A stretch of 64,000 bases of DNA. Source: Ectobacillus polymachus. GTDB taxonomy: Bacteria > Bacillota > Bacilli > Bacillales > Bacillaceae_G. Every line of letters starts with the position of its first letter. The stretch's first letter is position 1. Below are positions 51,653-59,814 of the stretch, piece after piece. The notes under the pieces are model-generated. The model searched no databases. It saw only the letters and a list, made by a program, of their open reading frames with translations, and had not been told where the DNA came from. The stretch is from contig NZ_JBLREB010000004.1 of NCBI RefSeq assembly GCF_048159605.1, forward strand, positions 124,001-188,000. The letters are read 5' to 3'. The position numbers and the translations under genes are program-made.

Positions 51653-52786
51653 ATGAATTTAGACTTTCAAGCACTACCTTCACCTTGTTATGTTGTTGAC
51701 GAAAGACTTCTTAAGAAAAATTTAGAACTATTACATTCCGTTCAGGAACGTACAGGCTGCAATATTTTGCTTGCACTAAAAGGGTTTTCTATGCAGTCCG
51801 TCTTTCCTCTTGTAGGTCAGTATTTAAAGGGAATAACATCAAGCTCCTTATTCGAAGCAAGACTTGGTTACGAAAAGATGGGGAAAGAAGTTCATGCTTT
51901 TGCTCCTGCTTATGTAGAGCAGGAATTCGATGAACTTCTAACCTACTGTGATCACCTTGTATTCAATTCGTTTACACAGTGGAAGAAGTACAAGGAAAAA
52001 GTGCAGCAAGCACCGAAAAAGATCGAATGTGGCATTCGCGTAAATCCGGAATATTCCGAGATTGAAGTACCACTTTATAATCCTTGCTATACGAATTCCA
52101 GATTAGGTGTAACGTTAGCAAATTTCAAGCCGGAAGAGCTAGATGGCATCGATGGACTTCATTTTCATACGATGTGTGAGCAAAATTCCGATACACTTGA
52201 ACGTACTATCAAAGTGTTAGATGAAAAGTTCGGCGAATATATGAAGAAGATGAAATGGATTAATTTTGGCGGGGGACACCATATTACTCGTCCGGATTAT
52301 GACATTGAAACGCTCGTCCGTACGATTCAATTCGTGAAAGAAAAATATGATGTAGAAGTATACTTGGAGCCGGGTGAAGCAGTAGCTTTAAATACCGGTT
52401 ATCTAGTTGCCTCTGTACTAGACATCGTTAACAACGGTATGGATATTGCGATTCTAGACACATCAGCAACTTGTCATATGCCAGATGTAATTGAAATGCC
52501 ATACCGACCAAATATCATTGGTGCGGGTCAGCCGAATGAATATGAGTATACGTATAGACTAGGCGGGCTTACATGTCTTGCTGGAGATGTAATTGGCGAT
52601 TATTCATTCAAAGAACCGTTGAAACCAGGTGACAGACTCGTGTTCTGTGATATGGCTCATTATACAATGGTTAAGAATCATATGTTTAATGGTGTTAATC
52701 TTCCGTCGATTGCTCGCTTTAACGAGGAAGAGGGCATTCAAGTCGTTAAACAATTCGGCTATGAAGATTATGCCTCTCGTTTATAA
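51653..52786 (+). CDS. nspC: carboxynorspermidine decarboxylase
   Basis: 377-aa fold III PLP enzyme. The PLP lysine is in LLALKGFSM (about residue 43), the phosphate site in NFGGGHHITRPDY, EPGEAVA follows, and the active-site Cys is in DTSATCHMPDV. It decarboxylates carboxyspermidine/carboxynorspermidine, giving the SAM-independent polyamine route. It is in an operon with the synthase. Confidence 0.95.
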   Translation: MNLDFQALPSPCYVVDERLLKKNLELLHSVQERTGCNILLALKGFSMQSVFPLVGQYLKGITSSSLFEARLGYEKMGKEVHAFAPAYVEQEFDELLTYCDHLVFNSFTQWKKYKEKVQQAPKKIECGIRVNPEYSEIEVPLYNPCYTNSRLGVTLANFKPEELDGIDGLHFHTMCEQNSDTLERTIKVLDEKFGEYMKKMKWINFGGGHHITRPDYDIETLVRTIQFVKEKYDVEVYLEPGEAVALNTGYLVASVLDIVNNGMDIAILDTSATCHMPDVIEMPYRPNIIGAGQPNEYEYTYRLGGLTCLAGDVIGDYSFKEPLKPGDRLVFCDMAHYTMVKNHMFNGVNLPSIARFNEEEGIQVVKQFGYEDYASRL

Positions 52787-52841
52787 AAAGATAAAAACGT
52801 AATAATTTTCTGGAAAGAGTAGCTTTTTTCAGTTATAGAAC

Positions 52842-52876
52842 AACCCACAAAGATCACATGGCTTTGTGGGTTTTGT
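52842..52876 (+). terminator. terminator after nspC
   Basis: AACCCACAAAG pairs with CTTTGTGGGTT, then TTGTTT. Confidence 0.88.
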
Positions 52877-52894
52877 TTAGGGAAATGAGGGGAA

Positions 52895-53548
52895 ATGATG
52901 AATCATTATAATGTTATATTATTTGATTTAGATGGTACCATTTCTAATCCGAAAGTTGGAATTGTAACTTCTATTCAATATGCTTTAAATAAAATGGGTA
53001 TTACAGAAAGTGATACAAAAAAGCTAGAATTATTTATCGGCCCGCCGCTAAAGGATTCGTTTGCTGCATACTATGGCTTTAAGGATGAGAAAAATAATCA
53101 GGCAATTCAGTACTATCGAGAATATTTTGCGAAACAGGGATTATTTGAAAATGAACTGTATTCTGGATTTCTGGATTTACTAGAAGACTTGAAACAGCAA
53201 GGAAAGAAAGTTTTCGTAGCAACATCAAAGCCAACTGTATTTGCGACTCGTATTCTAGAATACTTTCGTATAGATCATTATTTTGATGGAGTAGTAGGGA
53301 GCGAATTAGATGGTACTCGCACTTCGAAAGCTGAAATTATTGAATACATTATAAACAAATATGATTTGAATCAAGATTCGATGGTGATGATTGGAGATCG
53401 GAAGTACGATATAGTTGGTGCGAAAGAAAATCATATTGCATCTATAGCTGTTACGTATGGCTATGGGACATTGGAGGAATTAACTGCTGCATCACCGTCC
53501 TATATCGTGCATAGTGTGAAGGAATTGCATGCTCTTCTTACAACCTAA
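52895..53548 (+). CDS. HAD family hydrolase (phosphoglycolate phosphatase-like)
   Basis: 217 aa. Motif I FDLDGTI (nucleophile Asp near residue 11), motif II VATSKP, Lys of motif III (SKAEII) and motif IV MIGDRKYD. The helical cap with IGPPLKDSF marks the Gph/PpaX-like subgroup; substrate unknown. ATG 52898 is also possible and better spaced from GAGGGG. Part of the cap-coding region (53039-53158) is repeated in decayed form at 53614-53691. Confidence 0.9.
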   Translation: MMNHYNVILFDLDGTISNPKVGIVTSIQYALNKMGITESDTKKLELFIGPPLKDSFAAYYGFKDEKNNQAIQYYREYFAKQGLFENELYSGFLDLLEDLKQQGKKVFVATSKPTVFATRILEYFRIDHYFDGVVGSELDGTRTSKAEIIEYIINKYDLNQDSMVMIGDRKYDIVGAKENHIASIAVTYGYGTLEELTAASPSYIVHSVKELHALLTT

Positions 53549-53559
53549 TAAGTTTGCGT

Positions 53560-53613
53560 AAAAAAAGTAGGGGGTGTCTTTCAGCCCCCTACTTTTAGAA
53601 AGTTTCACTTTAT
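53560..53613 (+). repeat. bcr-like repeat fragment with strong hairpin
   Basis: AAAAGTAGGGGG pairs with CCCCCTACTTTT (53563-53574 with 53585-53596), followed by AAAGTTTCACTTTAT, identical over 14 bases to the tail of the repeat at 31843-31990. Only the 3' part of the repeat is present. It also acts as a terminator for the HAD gene. Confidence 0.6.
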
Positions 53614-53691
53614 TGCCCAGCCGCTAAAGGATTTATTTGCTACATACTATGGTTTTATAAGTGAGAAAATAGGATTATTTGAACATGAACG
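53614..53691 (+). pseudogene. decayed partial copy of a HAD phosphatase gene
   Basis: The segment GCCCAGCCGCTAAAGGAT...GAGAAAA and the following GGATTATTTGAACATGAAC are about 80% identical to 53039-53095 and 53137-53158 of the upstream HAD gene, with about 40 bp missing between. It is too short and broken to code. It ends at the stop codon of the iron permease gene. Confidence 0.75.
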
Positions 53692-54657
53692 TTAAACGGT
53701 AGTGGTTAATTTTTGTTTCGCTGCTTTTCTCTTAGTTAAATAACGAGCGGCAAAATAAGAGCCTAATACGTAGATTACAGCTACAGCTTGTAAAGACAAC
53801 GTCTCTGCTGTTGGGAATATACAAAACCAAACTCCAGCCCAGTCAGGGATATTTATGTTAAGTGTAGTTGTACTAATCCAACCTGCTTGTTGCATTTCTT
53901 GTGCGGTTTCACCTACCATTACAGCGAGCACTACTACTAAGAGACCACCTGTAAATACCAACATTTTTTTATAAGGAAGACGGCGATGTGCTAAAAAGGT
54001 AAGAACCCCTACTATCATTGTTAATGCTAATCCAATCAGTGCTCCTTGTAGAATTACCTCAGACCCCACTTTTAATCTTAAGTTTTGAAGGAAAAGAACC
54101 ACTTCAAATCCTTCCCGATAAACTGATGTAAGCCCGAGTAGGAAAAGAGACCAAAACGTATTTTTCTCCACATTCTCACTGGAACTAGTTATTTTATTCT
54201 TTTTTCGATTATGGAGGTTAATCCAACCTTGCCAGTAAATCTTATGAAAGAACCAATTCATAATAATACATAAAACAATAACAGCTAGAAGTCCTGTTGC
54301 AGCTTGGATATTTAGCTCTGATGCATTGACGGAAGAAATAATGGCTACCACGATAAACCACGTCGCAATGGTAGCTAAAAAGGATACCCCTGCTCCTAAA
54401 GAGATAGGTTTCCAATAGTTATCTTGCTTCTTACGTACTAAGCCTGAAATTATCGCTGATAATACTAGAATAGCCTCTAATCCTTCTCGAAAGATTAGGA
54501 TAGCTGTATTTATTACGGCAGCACCAGGCGTTATGTTTTTAGCAGTAGGATCAGGATTTCCCTGATAATTCACTCCCTGCCATACTATTACCCCTATTAC
54601 TACCAATGATGCTACCGTGATAAGTAAAGTTTTGAGATTAAAGAATTTCCTCAACAT
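53692..54657 (-). CDS. FTR1 family iron permease
   Basis: 321-aa membrane protein with seven hydrophobic segments. The two REGxE iron motifs, IFREGLEAILVL (about residue 57) and VYREGFEVVLFL (about 180), define Ftr1/EfeU transporters. It has a hydrophobic N-terminal segment before the first REGLE but no efeO or efeB partner follows. A Fur box lies upstream, so expression should rise under iron limitation. ATG 54657 follows AAGGGGAG on the minus strand. Confidence 0.92.
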   Translation of the reverse strand: MLRKFFNLKTLLITVASLVVIGVIVWQGVNYQGNPDPTAKNITPGAAVINTAILIFREGLEAILVLSAIISGLVRKKQDNYWKPISLGAGVSFLATIATWFIVVAIISSVNASELNIQAATGLLAVIVLCIIMNWFFHKIYWQGWINLHNRKKNKITSSSENVEKNTFWSLFLLGLTSVYREGFEVVLFLQNLRLKVGSEVILQGALIGLALTMIVGVLTFLAHRRLPYKKMLVFTGGLLVVVLAVMVGETAQEMQQAGWISTTTLNINIPDWAGVWFCIFPTAETLSLQAVAVIYVLGSYFAARYLTKRKAAKQKLTTTV

Positions 54658-54688
54658 TAAGATGTACTCCCCTTTTTATAAACGATAA

Positions 54689-54703
54689 TGATAATCTTTA
54701 TCA
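54689..54703. promoter_or_regulatory. Fur box of the Ftr1 gene
   Basis: TGATAATCTTTATCA differs from the 7-1-7 Fur consensus TGATAATNATTATCA at one base, and an overlapping GATAAT lies at 54684-54689. It is 32 bp before the start codon. Confidence 0.8.
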
Positions 54704-54920
54704 ATTACAAAATGATTTTATCCCGGTTTATCTTTTTATGTCAAGATAATTCTTAAACTACAGATAACTTTTTCTTTAACTAACAGGTACTTTTCATAAA
54801 ATAATAACTTGGTTACCAAATGCTTTAGCTTTTTTAATTGAGATAAAGTAAGTTTCAGAGCTTAAAGATAAGAGATATGAAATGTAATAATAAAAGAGGA
54901 TGGTAAGTTTGAAATAAATA
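54704..54920. other. AT-rich spacer, no feature seen
   Basis: Between the Fur box and the doxX terminator; no ORF with a ribosome site and no hairpin of note. Confidence 0.4.
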
Positions 54921-54953
54921 AAAAAGTAGGAGGTGTTTCCCCCTACTTTTTTA
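54921..54953 (-). terminator. terminator of doxX gene
   Basis: AAAAAGTAGG pairs with CCTACTTTTT around 11 nt. The sequence resembles the hairpin at 53563-53596. Confidence 0.85.
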
Positions 54954-54969
54954 TTAGTTTTATTTTTCA

Positions 54970-55494
54970 CTATGCTATTTTTTTAGTTCCGTCAGAATGA
55001 GGGAAATTAGGTGTATTAGGGAATTTAGGAAGTGTGACATTATATCTATTAAGTAATCCAGCTACACCCCATTTTCCTGCATTTGCACCAGCTAATAGGA
55101 TAAACATAGAGAGAAGAACAAGTTGCGGATTTGTGCTCGTTGTACCGCTAAACATATATGCAAAATTCATCATAAGACCAAAGAAAACTGCAGTTCGTGG
55201 TAAAAATCCAACAATAAGACCGATACCTACCAATAATTCTCCCCAAGGTACTAAGAAATTAAATAATCCTGCATTTGGAATTGCAAAATGCTGTAAGAAG
55301 CTAGCCCACCAGGCTTGTACAGCTGGATGAGCGCCTGAAGCATTTGCTACTGCCCCTTTTAAGAATCCAGTTGCATCGAATTTTCCTGTGATTTTTTCAT
55401 AACCTGCCATAAGCCATTCAAACCCAACATATAAACGAAGCAAAGTTACAAATATACTAGCATATTTATTAGTGCGAAGAAACTGAACAAACAT
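54970..55494 (-). CDS. DoxX family membrane protein
   Basis: 174 aa with four membrane helices. LRLYVGFEWLMAGYEKITGKFDATGF at the start and FLVPWGELLVGIGLIVGFLPRTA in the middle are DoxX-family motifs. Such proteins take part in quinone-linked redox or sulfur/oxidant stress reactions; a precise role cannot be assigned. Single gene between terminator and promoter region; ATG follows AAAGGGGG on the minus strand. Confidence 0.9.
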   Translation of the reverse strand: MFVQFLRTNKYASIFVTLLRLYVGFEWLMAGYEKITGKFDATGFLKGAVANASGAHPAVQAWWASFLQHFAIPNAGLFNFLVPWGELLVGIGLIVGFLPRTAVFFGLMMNFAYMFSGTTSTNPQLVLLSMFILLAGANAGKWGVAGLLNRYNVTLPKFPNTPNFPHSDGTKKIA

Positions 55495-55682
55495 ATCATT
55501 ACCCCCTTTGTTAGTTGTGGTAAAGCAATATTACTTTGTTTCTTCTCTTTTAGTATACGGCAAAAATTAATGGAAGTATGTGCTAAATATTACGATTTTG
55601 TTATTGAATAATGACATATTTTTGAAAATTTCTAAACCTTTTGTACATTAAAGGAATTTGAACATTTCTATAGCTTTTTTGA

Positions 55683-55717
55683 AAAAGAAAGAAGGGCTGC
55701 TTCATAAAAGGCAGCCC
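55683..55717 (-). terminator. terminator of HD-GYP gene
   Basis: GGGCTGC pairs with GCAGCCC around a 10-nt loop; T-rich on the minus strand. Confidence 0.75.
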
Positions 55718-55747
55718 AATCTTATATATATCACTATATCTTTAAAA

Positions 55748-57229
55748 TTAGTTTTCTCGCATGATTTGAACAAACAAGCCTGCGTAATACGGGTCCCATT
55801 GCGTTCCTTTTCCGGAATGAATGATGCTAAGTGCTTTTTCGGATGGCATTCCTTTACGGTAAGGCCGGTCGGAGGTCATAGCATCATACGCATCTGCCAC
55901 GGCCATGATTCTGCCGAATAGAGGTATATTCTCCCCGCTTAGTCCTTCAGGATAGCCGTTCCCATCGTAGCGTTCATGATGATACTTCACTCCTGGGAGA
56001 AGCGGCTTTAATTCTTTCGGTAGATTAATTTGTTCTAGAATACGAGCCCCAATTACAGGATGCTGTTTAATTTGTTCGAATTCTTCATCTGTTAGTTTCC
56101 CTTCCTTAAGCAATACTTTATCTTTTATTCCGATTTTACCGATATCGTGAAGCAAAGCAGACTTTCGTAGTAAATCTATTTTTGGTGGTCCTAAGCCAGC
56201 TGCTTTTGCTAGTTTTACCGTATATTCTGCTACTCGTATCGAATGCCCAGCTGTATAGGGGTCCCGTGCGTCTAATGTTGCAGCAAATACTGTGAAAAAG
56301 CTTTCGAGTAGCAATTGATTTTGGGAATCACGCTTTTTCATCCCCTGGATCATATTGTTAAAGCCCGAAATAACATATGCAAATTCATCTGAATATGTAT
56401 TTTCTATAGGGTGCATTTTGCCTCTTCTTACTTGCAATATGTTTTTTTCTAATGCATAAATTGGTTTTTTTATATTCTCATATAATAGCACACTACAGAA
56501 AGTAGATAGAGATACGATAACAATAAGAATAACTGACCAGATCCAGTAATCATTAAGGCGTTCTGATGCTCTTTGACTTAATTGAAGGGTAGAGGCGAGA
56601 GTAAACAATAGGACTGGAAATACGGCAATAAATGCAGAGCTTAGTAACAGTTTTCTTCGAATACTTATGAATTCAAATTTCCCAATTTCGAACGATTTAT
56701 GATATAGTTTCTTCGCTGTTTGGTTGAAATGTAAAATGAGTGGATGTAGAATACGCTCTGTTAAAAAGAATTCAATTAATGCATGAAGAGTAGAAATCAG
56801 AATAACACCGCACCATGCAAAACCAATGTAGTAACAAGGGAATTGCAGTTTATTGGTATGTATACAGTAAAAGGTTAATGCGGATGCAGGAATAGATATT
56901 CCTAACAAATGTGGCAGCATAATTCGTCTTACTGTTAATACGGGAAGCCGATGAGCAGTTGTATATGCTTGCTTTAATAACTTCAGAGAGGGATTAATCC
57001 CTGTTAGAGCAACTTTAATTGGATGTATATCATGCTTGTATACGATAAATTCAAGACCATACATGAATACTAAGGAAATGAGCATGATGAATAGCAATAT
57101 GAAAATCTCATTTTGCGGTAAATGAAGGATATGAAAAATAAAGACACTGCCAACACCTAATATAGCAAGGAAAGAACCAATTATGTGATTGACTAATAAT
57201 TGTTTTTTCAATTTATTATAAAGCAACAT
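55748..57229 (-). CDS. membrane HD-GYP domain protein (c-di-GMP phosphodiesterase)
   Basis: 493 aa. About six membrane helices in the first 265 residues, a HAMP-like linker (KKPIYALEKNILQVRRGKM, about 255-300), then HD-GYP. HDIGK (about 366) carries the metal His-Asp pair and HHERYDGNGYPEGL (about 425) the GYP motif, so it is a candidate c-di-GMP hydrolase to pGpG/GMP. ATG 57229 on the minus strand has AGGAGG upstream. No GGDEF partner is adjacent. Confidence 0.93.
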   Translation of the reverse strand: MLLYNKLKKQLLVNHIIGSFLAILGVGSVFIFHILHLPQNEIFILLFIMLISLVFMYGLEFIVYKHDIHPIKVALTGINPSLKLLKQAYTTAHRLPVLTVRRIMLPHLLGISIPASALTFYCIHTNKLQFPCYYIGFAWCGVILISTLHALIEFFLTERILHPLILHFNQTAKKLYHKSFEIGKFEFISIRRKLLLSSAFIAVFPVLLFTLASTLQLSQRASERLNDYWIWSVILIVIVSLSTFCSVLLYENIKKPIYALEKNILQVRRGKMHPIENTYSDEFAYVISGFNNMIQGMKKRDSQNQLLLESFFTVFAATLDARDPYTAGHSIRVAEYTVKLAKAAGLGPPKIDLLRKSALLHDIGKIGIKDKVLLKEGKLTDEEFEQIKQHPVIGARILEQINLPKELKPLLPGVKYHHERYDGNGYPEGLSGENIPLFGRIMAVADAYDAMTSDRPYRKGMPSEKALSIIHSGKGTQWDPYYAGLFVQIMREN

Positions 57230-57353
57230 AGTGCTATATCCTCCTAGTTAATATTTCCTCTCTAGAAGGTAACATAAACAATTTATTATTGTATATATTA
57301 AAATGTAATAGTTCATTATTCTATCATAACATGAAGGTTTTAGAGTACGGAAG

Positions 57354-57403
57354 AATAAAAGCCCCATAGTTCATCTTAATAAATGAACTATGGGGCTTTT
57401 ATT
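57354..57403 (-). terminator. terminator of queT
   Basis: About 20-bp stem (AATAAAAGCCCCATAGTTCA with its complement) around an 8-nt loop; it overlaps the queT stop codon. Confidence 0.92.
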
Positions 57404-57887
57404 ATACATACTTTTCAAAATTGACACGCTTATTTAATGTATACATAATTGGTATACCTACAATCATAACCACAAACTCACCAATTGCAGTTGTAAGCCA
57501 TGTTAATAAGAATGGCAATTGCAAAGCTAAATGAAGCTCGGCAGCAATGAGAAACATACTAATGGTAAATACGATGGCATTCAGAAGCATACGTTTGTAT
57601 ATGCTTTTGATGAAGCGTGCTGAAACGATAGTAGTTAGCAAAGCAAGAATCGATTGACCAACACCGAAAATAAGATCGTATCCAACCATTGGTGAAAAGA
57701 ATAAATTAGTTAAAAAAACACCAAGAATAATTCCGTAAACATATTTCTTGTTAAATACGACTAAATGATTAAACATCTCGGAAATTCGAAATTGTATATT
57801 GGTAAATCCAAAAGGTTGAATAACTGCGGAAACCGCGATATATAAAGCTGCTACAATTCCATTTCCAACAAGGGTTTTCAGTTTCAT
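57402..57887 (-). CDS. queT: queuosine precursor ECF transporter substrate component QueT
   Basis: 161-aa membrane protein with five helices of the QueT family (NGIVAALYIAVSAVIQPFGFTNIQFRISE near the start). It imports queuosine precursors such as preQ1 or preQ0 through the shared ECF module. ATG 57887 was chosen: it directly follows the preQ1 riboswitch, whose 3' end holds the ribosome site. The open frame back to 57959 runs through the riboswitch and is not coding. Confidence 0.93.
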   Translation of the reverse strand: MKLKTLVGNGIVAALYIAVSAVIQPFGFTNIQFRISEMFNHLVVFNKKYVYGIILGVFLTNLFFSPMVGYDLIFGVGQSILALLTTIVSARFIKSIYKRMLLNAIVFTISMFLIAAELHLALQLPFLLTWLTTAIGEFVVMIVGIPIMYTLNKRVNFEKYV

Positions 57888-57895
57888 TACATATT

Positions 57896-57936
57896 CTCTC
57901 CTTAGTTTTTTAGCGTGGGATGGTTTCGAACCACGT
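57896..57936 (-). ncRNA. preQ1-I riboswitch
   Basis: On the minus strand CGTGGTTCGAAACCATCCCACG, shown here in two parts CGTGGTTCG and ACCATCCCACG, forms P1 with its loop and is followed by CTAAAAAACTAAGGAG. The A-rich tail and the anti-SD pairing match class I. PreQ1 binding would hide AAGGAG and stop translation of queT. Confidence 0.93.
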
Positions 57937-58022
57937 TCGAGTAAACATTCGATGTACAATAATAAAGGATGGTACTACATTTGTCAATAAGAAAAACGAG
58001 ATGGTTTTAAAGAAAGATTCCA

Positions 58023-58070
58023 AATAGAAATAAGGATGATTCAAGTATTTGAATCATCCTTATTTCTATT
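58023..58070 (-). terminator. terminator of DUF2871 gene
   Basis: A 22-bp palindrome (58023-58044 with 58049-58070). Confidence 0.9.
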
Positions 58071-58104
58071 AATAGCTTATTTAGTTGCTGCGATTTTCAT
58101 ATTT

Positions 58105-58530
58105 CTATTCTTTTGCTTCTTTTGCTGCTGCTTTCACACGATCGTTTAAGCATAGGAAGAAAAGTATGAAACCAATTGAAATGATAATATGTCCAATTCC
58201 AGCAATTCCAGCAATAGCTGCGCCTGTTGTAATACCCATAACTGTTAATGTACCGTGTACACCCATCAAACCTACTGTAATAATTAAACCAGCATTGTAA
58301 ATATAATAGAACCAATTGAACAAATCACTCTTAGTTAGTGAAAAATTCTTTTCGAGTAATAAAACAAACAAAAACATAAACATACCTAACACGAATATAT
58401 GTGTGTGTAGAAGGGATAACATTGTTTTTCCAGTAAAATTGTAATTGACAGTCATTTGTCGATAATAAAGACCTGCTACTAAACCTAAGATGGCATAAAT
58501 AAATGCGGTATTTAGAAGTTTTTTCATCAT
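58105..58530 (-). CDS. DUF2871 membrane protein
   Basis: 141 aa with four membrane helices; conserved LLHTHIFVLGMFMFLFVLLLEK near residue 40, with two histidines that could bind a metal or haem. DUF2871, function unknown. ATG 58530 or 58527 follows AAAGGA on the minus strand. Confidence 0.88.
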   Translation of the reverse strand: MMKKLLNTAFIYAILGLVAGLYYRQMTVNYNFTGKTMLSLLHTHIFVLGMFMFLFVLLLEKNFSLTKSDLFNWFYYIYNAGLIITVGLMGVHGTLTVMGITTGAAIAGIAGIGHIIISIGFILFFLCLNDRVKAAAKEAKE

Positions 58531-58773
58531 GATTTCCTTTCAAGTTGAAATTTGTAAGATTATGTACCTATTAAACTAGTATTTTTGGAACCAGAAATTT
58601 TCCATAGCATTTCTTTACAGCTTCACTATACCGTACGTATATTTTATTAGTCAAGTTTTGAATAGTTAGTCTTTTATATGGGAGAAATTCAATGGTATTA
58701 AAATATATAAAGTAAATATTTCCATAAATGGTGTACAATTTTATTAAAAAGTGAAATAGGGGAGTTAGAAGAA

Positions 58774-59685
58774 ATGCAGAGAAATGAAGTATGGGGACAT
58801 GTATTTGCGTTCATTACAATTGTAATTTGGGGAACTACATTTGTTTCTACAAAAGTATTATTGCAAGTATTTACACCACTGGAGTTATTGTTGTATCGGT
58901 TTGTGATTGCTGTACTTATAATGATTGTAATCTATCCGAAACAGTTTAAAGTCCTTCCGTGGAAAGAAGAGCTGCTATTTTGCTTCTTAGGGATCTCAGG
59001 GATTTCATTCTACTTTTGGACAGAAAACATCGCGCTGCAGTATACACAAGCAAGCAATGTAGGGCTAATCTTATCGGCACTTCCTATATTTACTGTACTG
59101 CTTACATATTTTTCAACAAAGGATGAACAGGTTTCCTTTCGCTTTATCGTTGGATTTGTGCTAGCAACAATCGGCATTGTGCTAATTATGTATAATGGAA
59201 AAATTCTAAAGCTAAATCCACTAGGTGATTTTATGGCTGTGTTGTCTGCATTATTGTTTTCTATCTATTCTATTTTAGTTAAAAAAGTAAACAAAGCCTA
59301 CAATCCGTTCTATGTGGTACGTAAAACATTTTTCTATGGTGTCTTGACTACAATTCCAATTCTATACTTTACCCAACATTCTCTCCGTCCCTTTCCGCCT
59401 CTAACGAGTAGCGTGGTATGGAATCTACTCTTTCTTTCAATCCTTGCATCTGTTGCAGGATTTATCATGTGGAATGAAGCAGTAAAACGAATTGGCTCTG
59501 TGAAAACAACGAATTATGTCTATTTTATTCCTCTCATTACAATGATAGCTTCTTCTATAGTACTCCATGAAGAAATTAATCTATTAATGATAATTGGCGG
59601 GTTGTTAATTTTTGCTGGTGTGTATATGAATGAAAGCAAGATGATCCTGCATATATGGAAGGGGAAGTTAAAGGAGGAAAAGTAG
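58774..59685 (+). CDS. EamA/DMT family transporter
   Basis: 303-aa membrane protein with ten helices in two EamA repeats (ITIVIWGTTFVSTKVLLQVFTPLELLLYRF in repeat 1; GDFMAVLSALLFSIYSILVKK in repeat 2). Probably exports an amino acid or small metabolite. ATG 58774 follows AGGGGAG. argC-type reductase follows after 129 bp with its own ribosome site. Confidence 0.9.
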   Translation: MQRNEVWGHVFAFITIVIWGTTFVSTKVLLQVFTPLELLLYRFVIAVLIMIVIYPKQFKVLPWKEELLFCFLGISGISFYFWTENIALQYTQASNVGLILSALPIFTVLLTYFSTKDEQVSFRFIVGFVLATIGIVLIMYNGKILKLNPLGDFMAVLSALLFSIYSILVKKVNKAYNPFYVVRKTFFYGVLTTIPILYFTQHSLRPFPPLTSSVVWNLLFLSILASVAGFIMWNEAVKRIGSVKTTNYVYFIPLITMIASSIVLHEEINLLMIIGGLLIFAGVYMNESKMILHIWKGKLKEEK

Positions 59686-59814
59686 CCTAGATAAAGGCTA
59701 TTTTTTTGTTCCGTTATTAAACTAAGTTTTCTTTATGTTTCGAGAATGTATGGTATTTTTATTCGTTTTTCTGTATTATATTTCATAAGAGATAGCTTTT
59801 AGGGAGGAATTGTT

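Noticed and set aside
57888..57959. N-terminal extension of QueT
   Set aside because: The codons overlap the preQ1 riboswitch; the family N-terminus starts at 57887.
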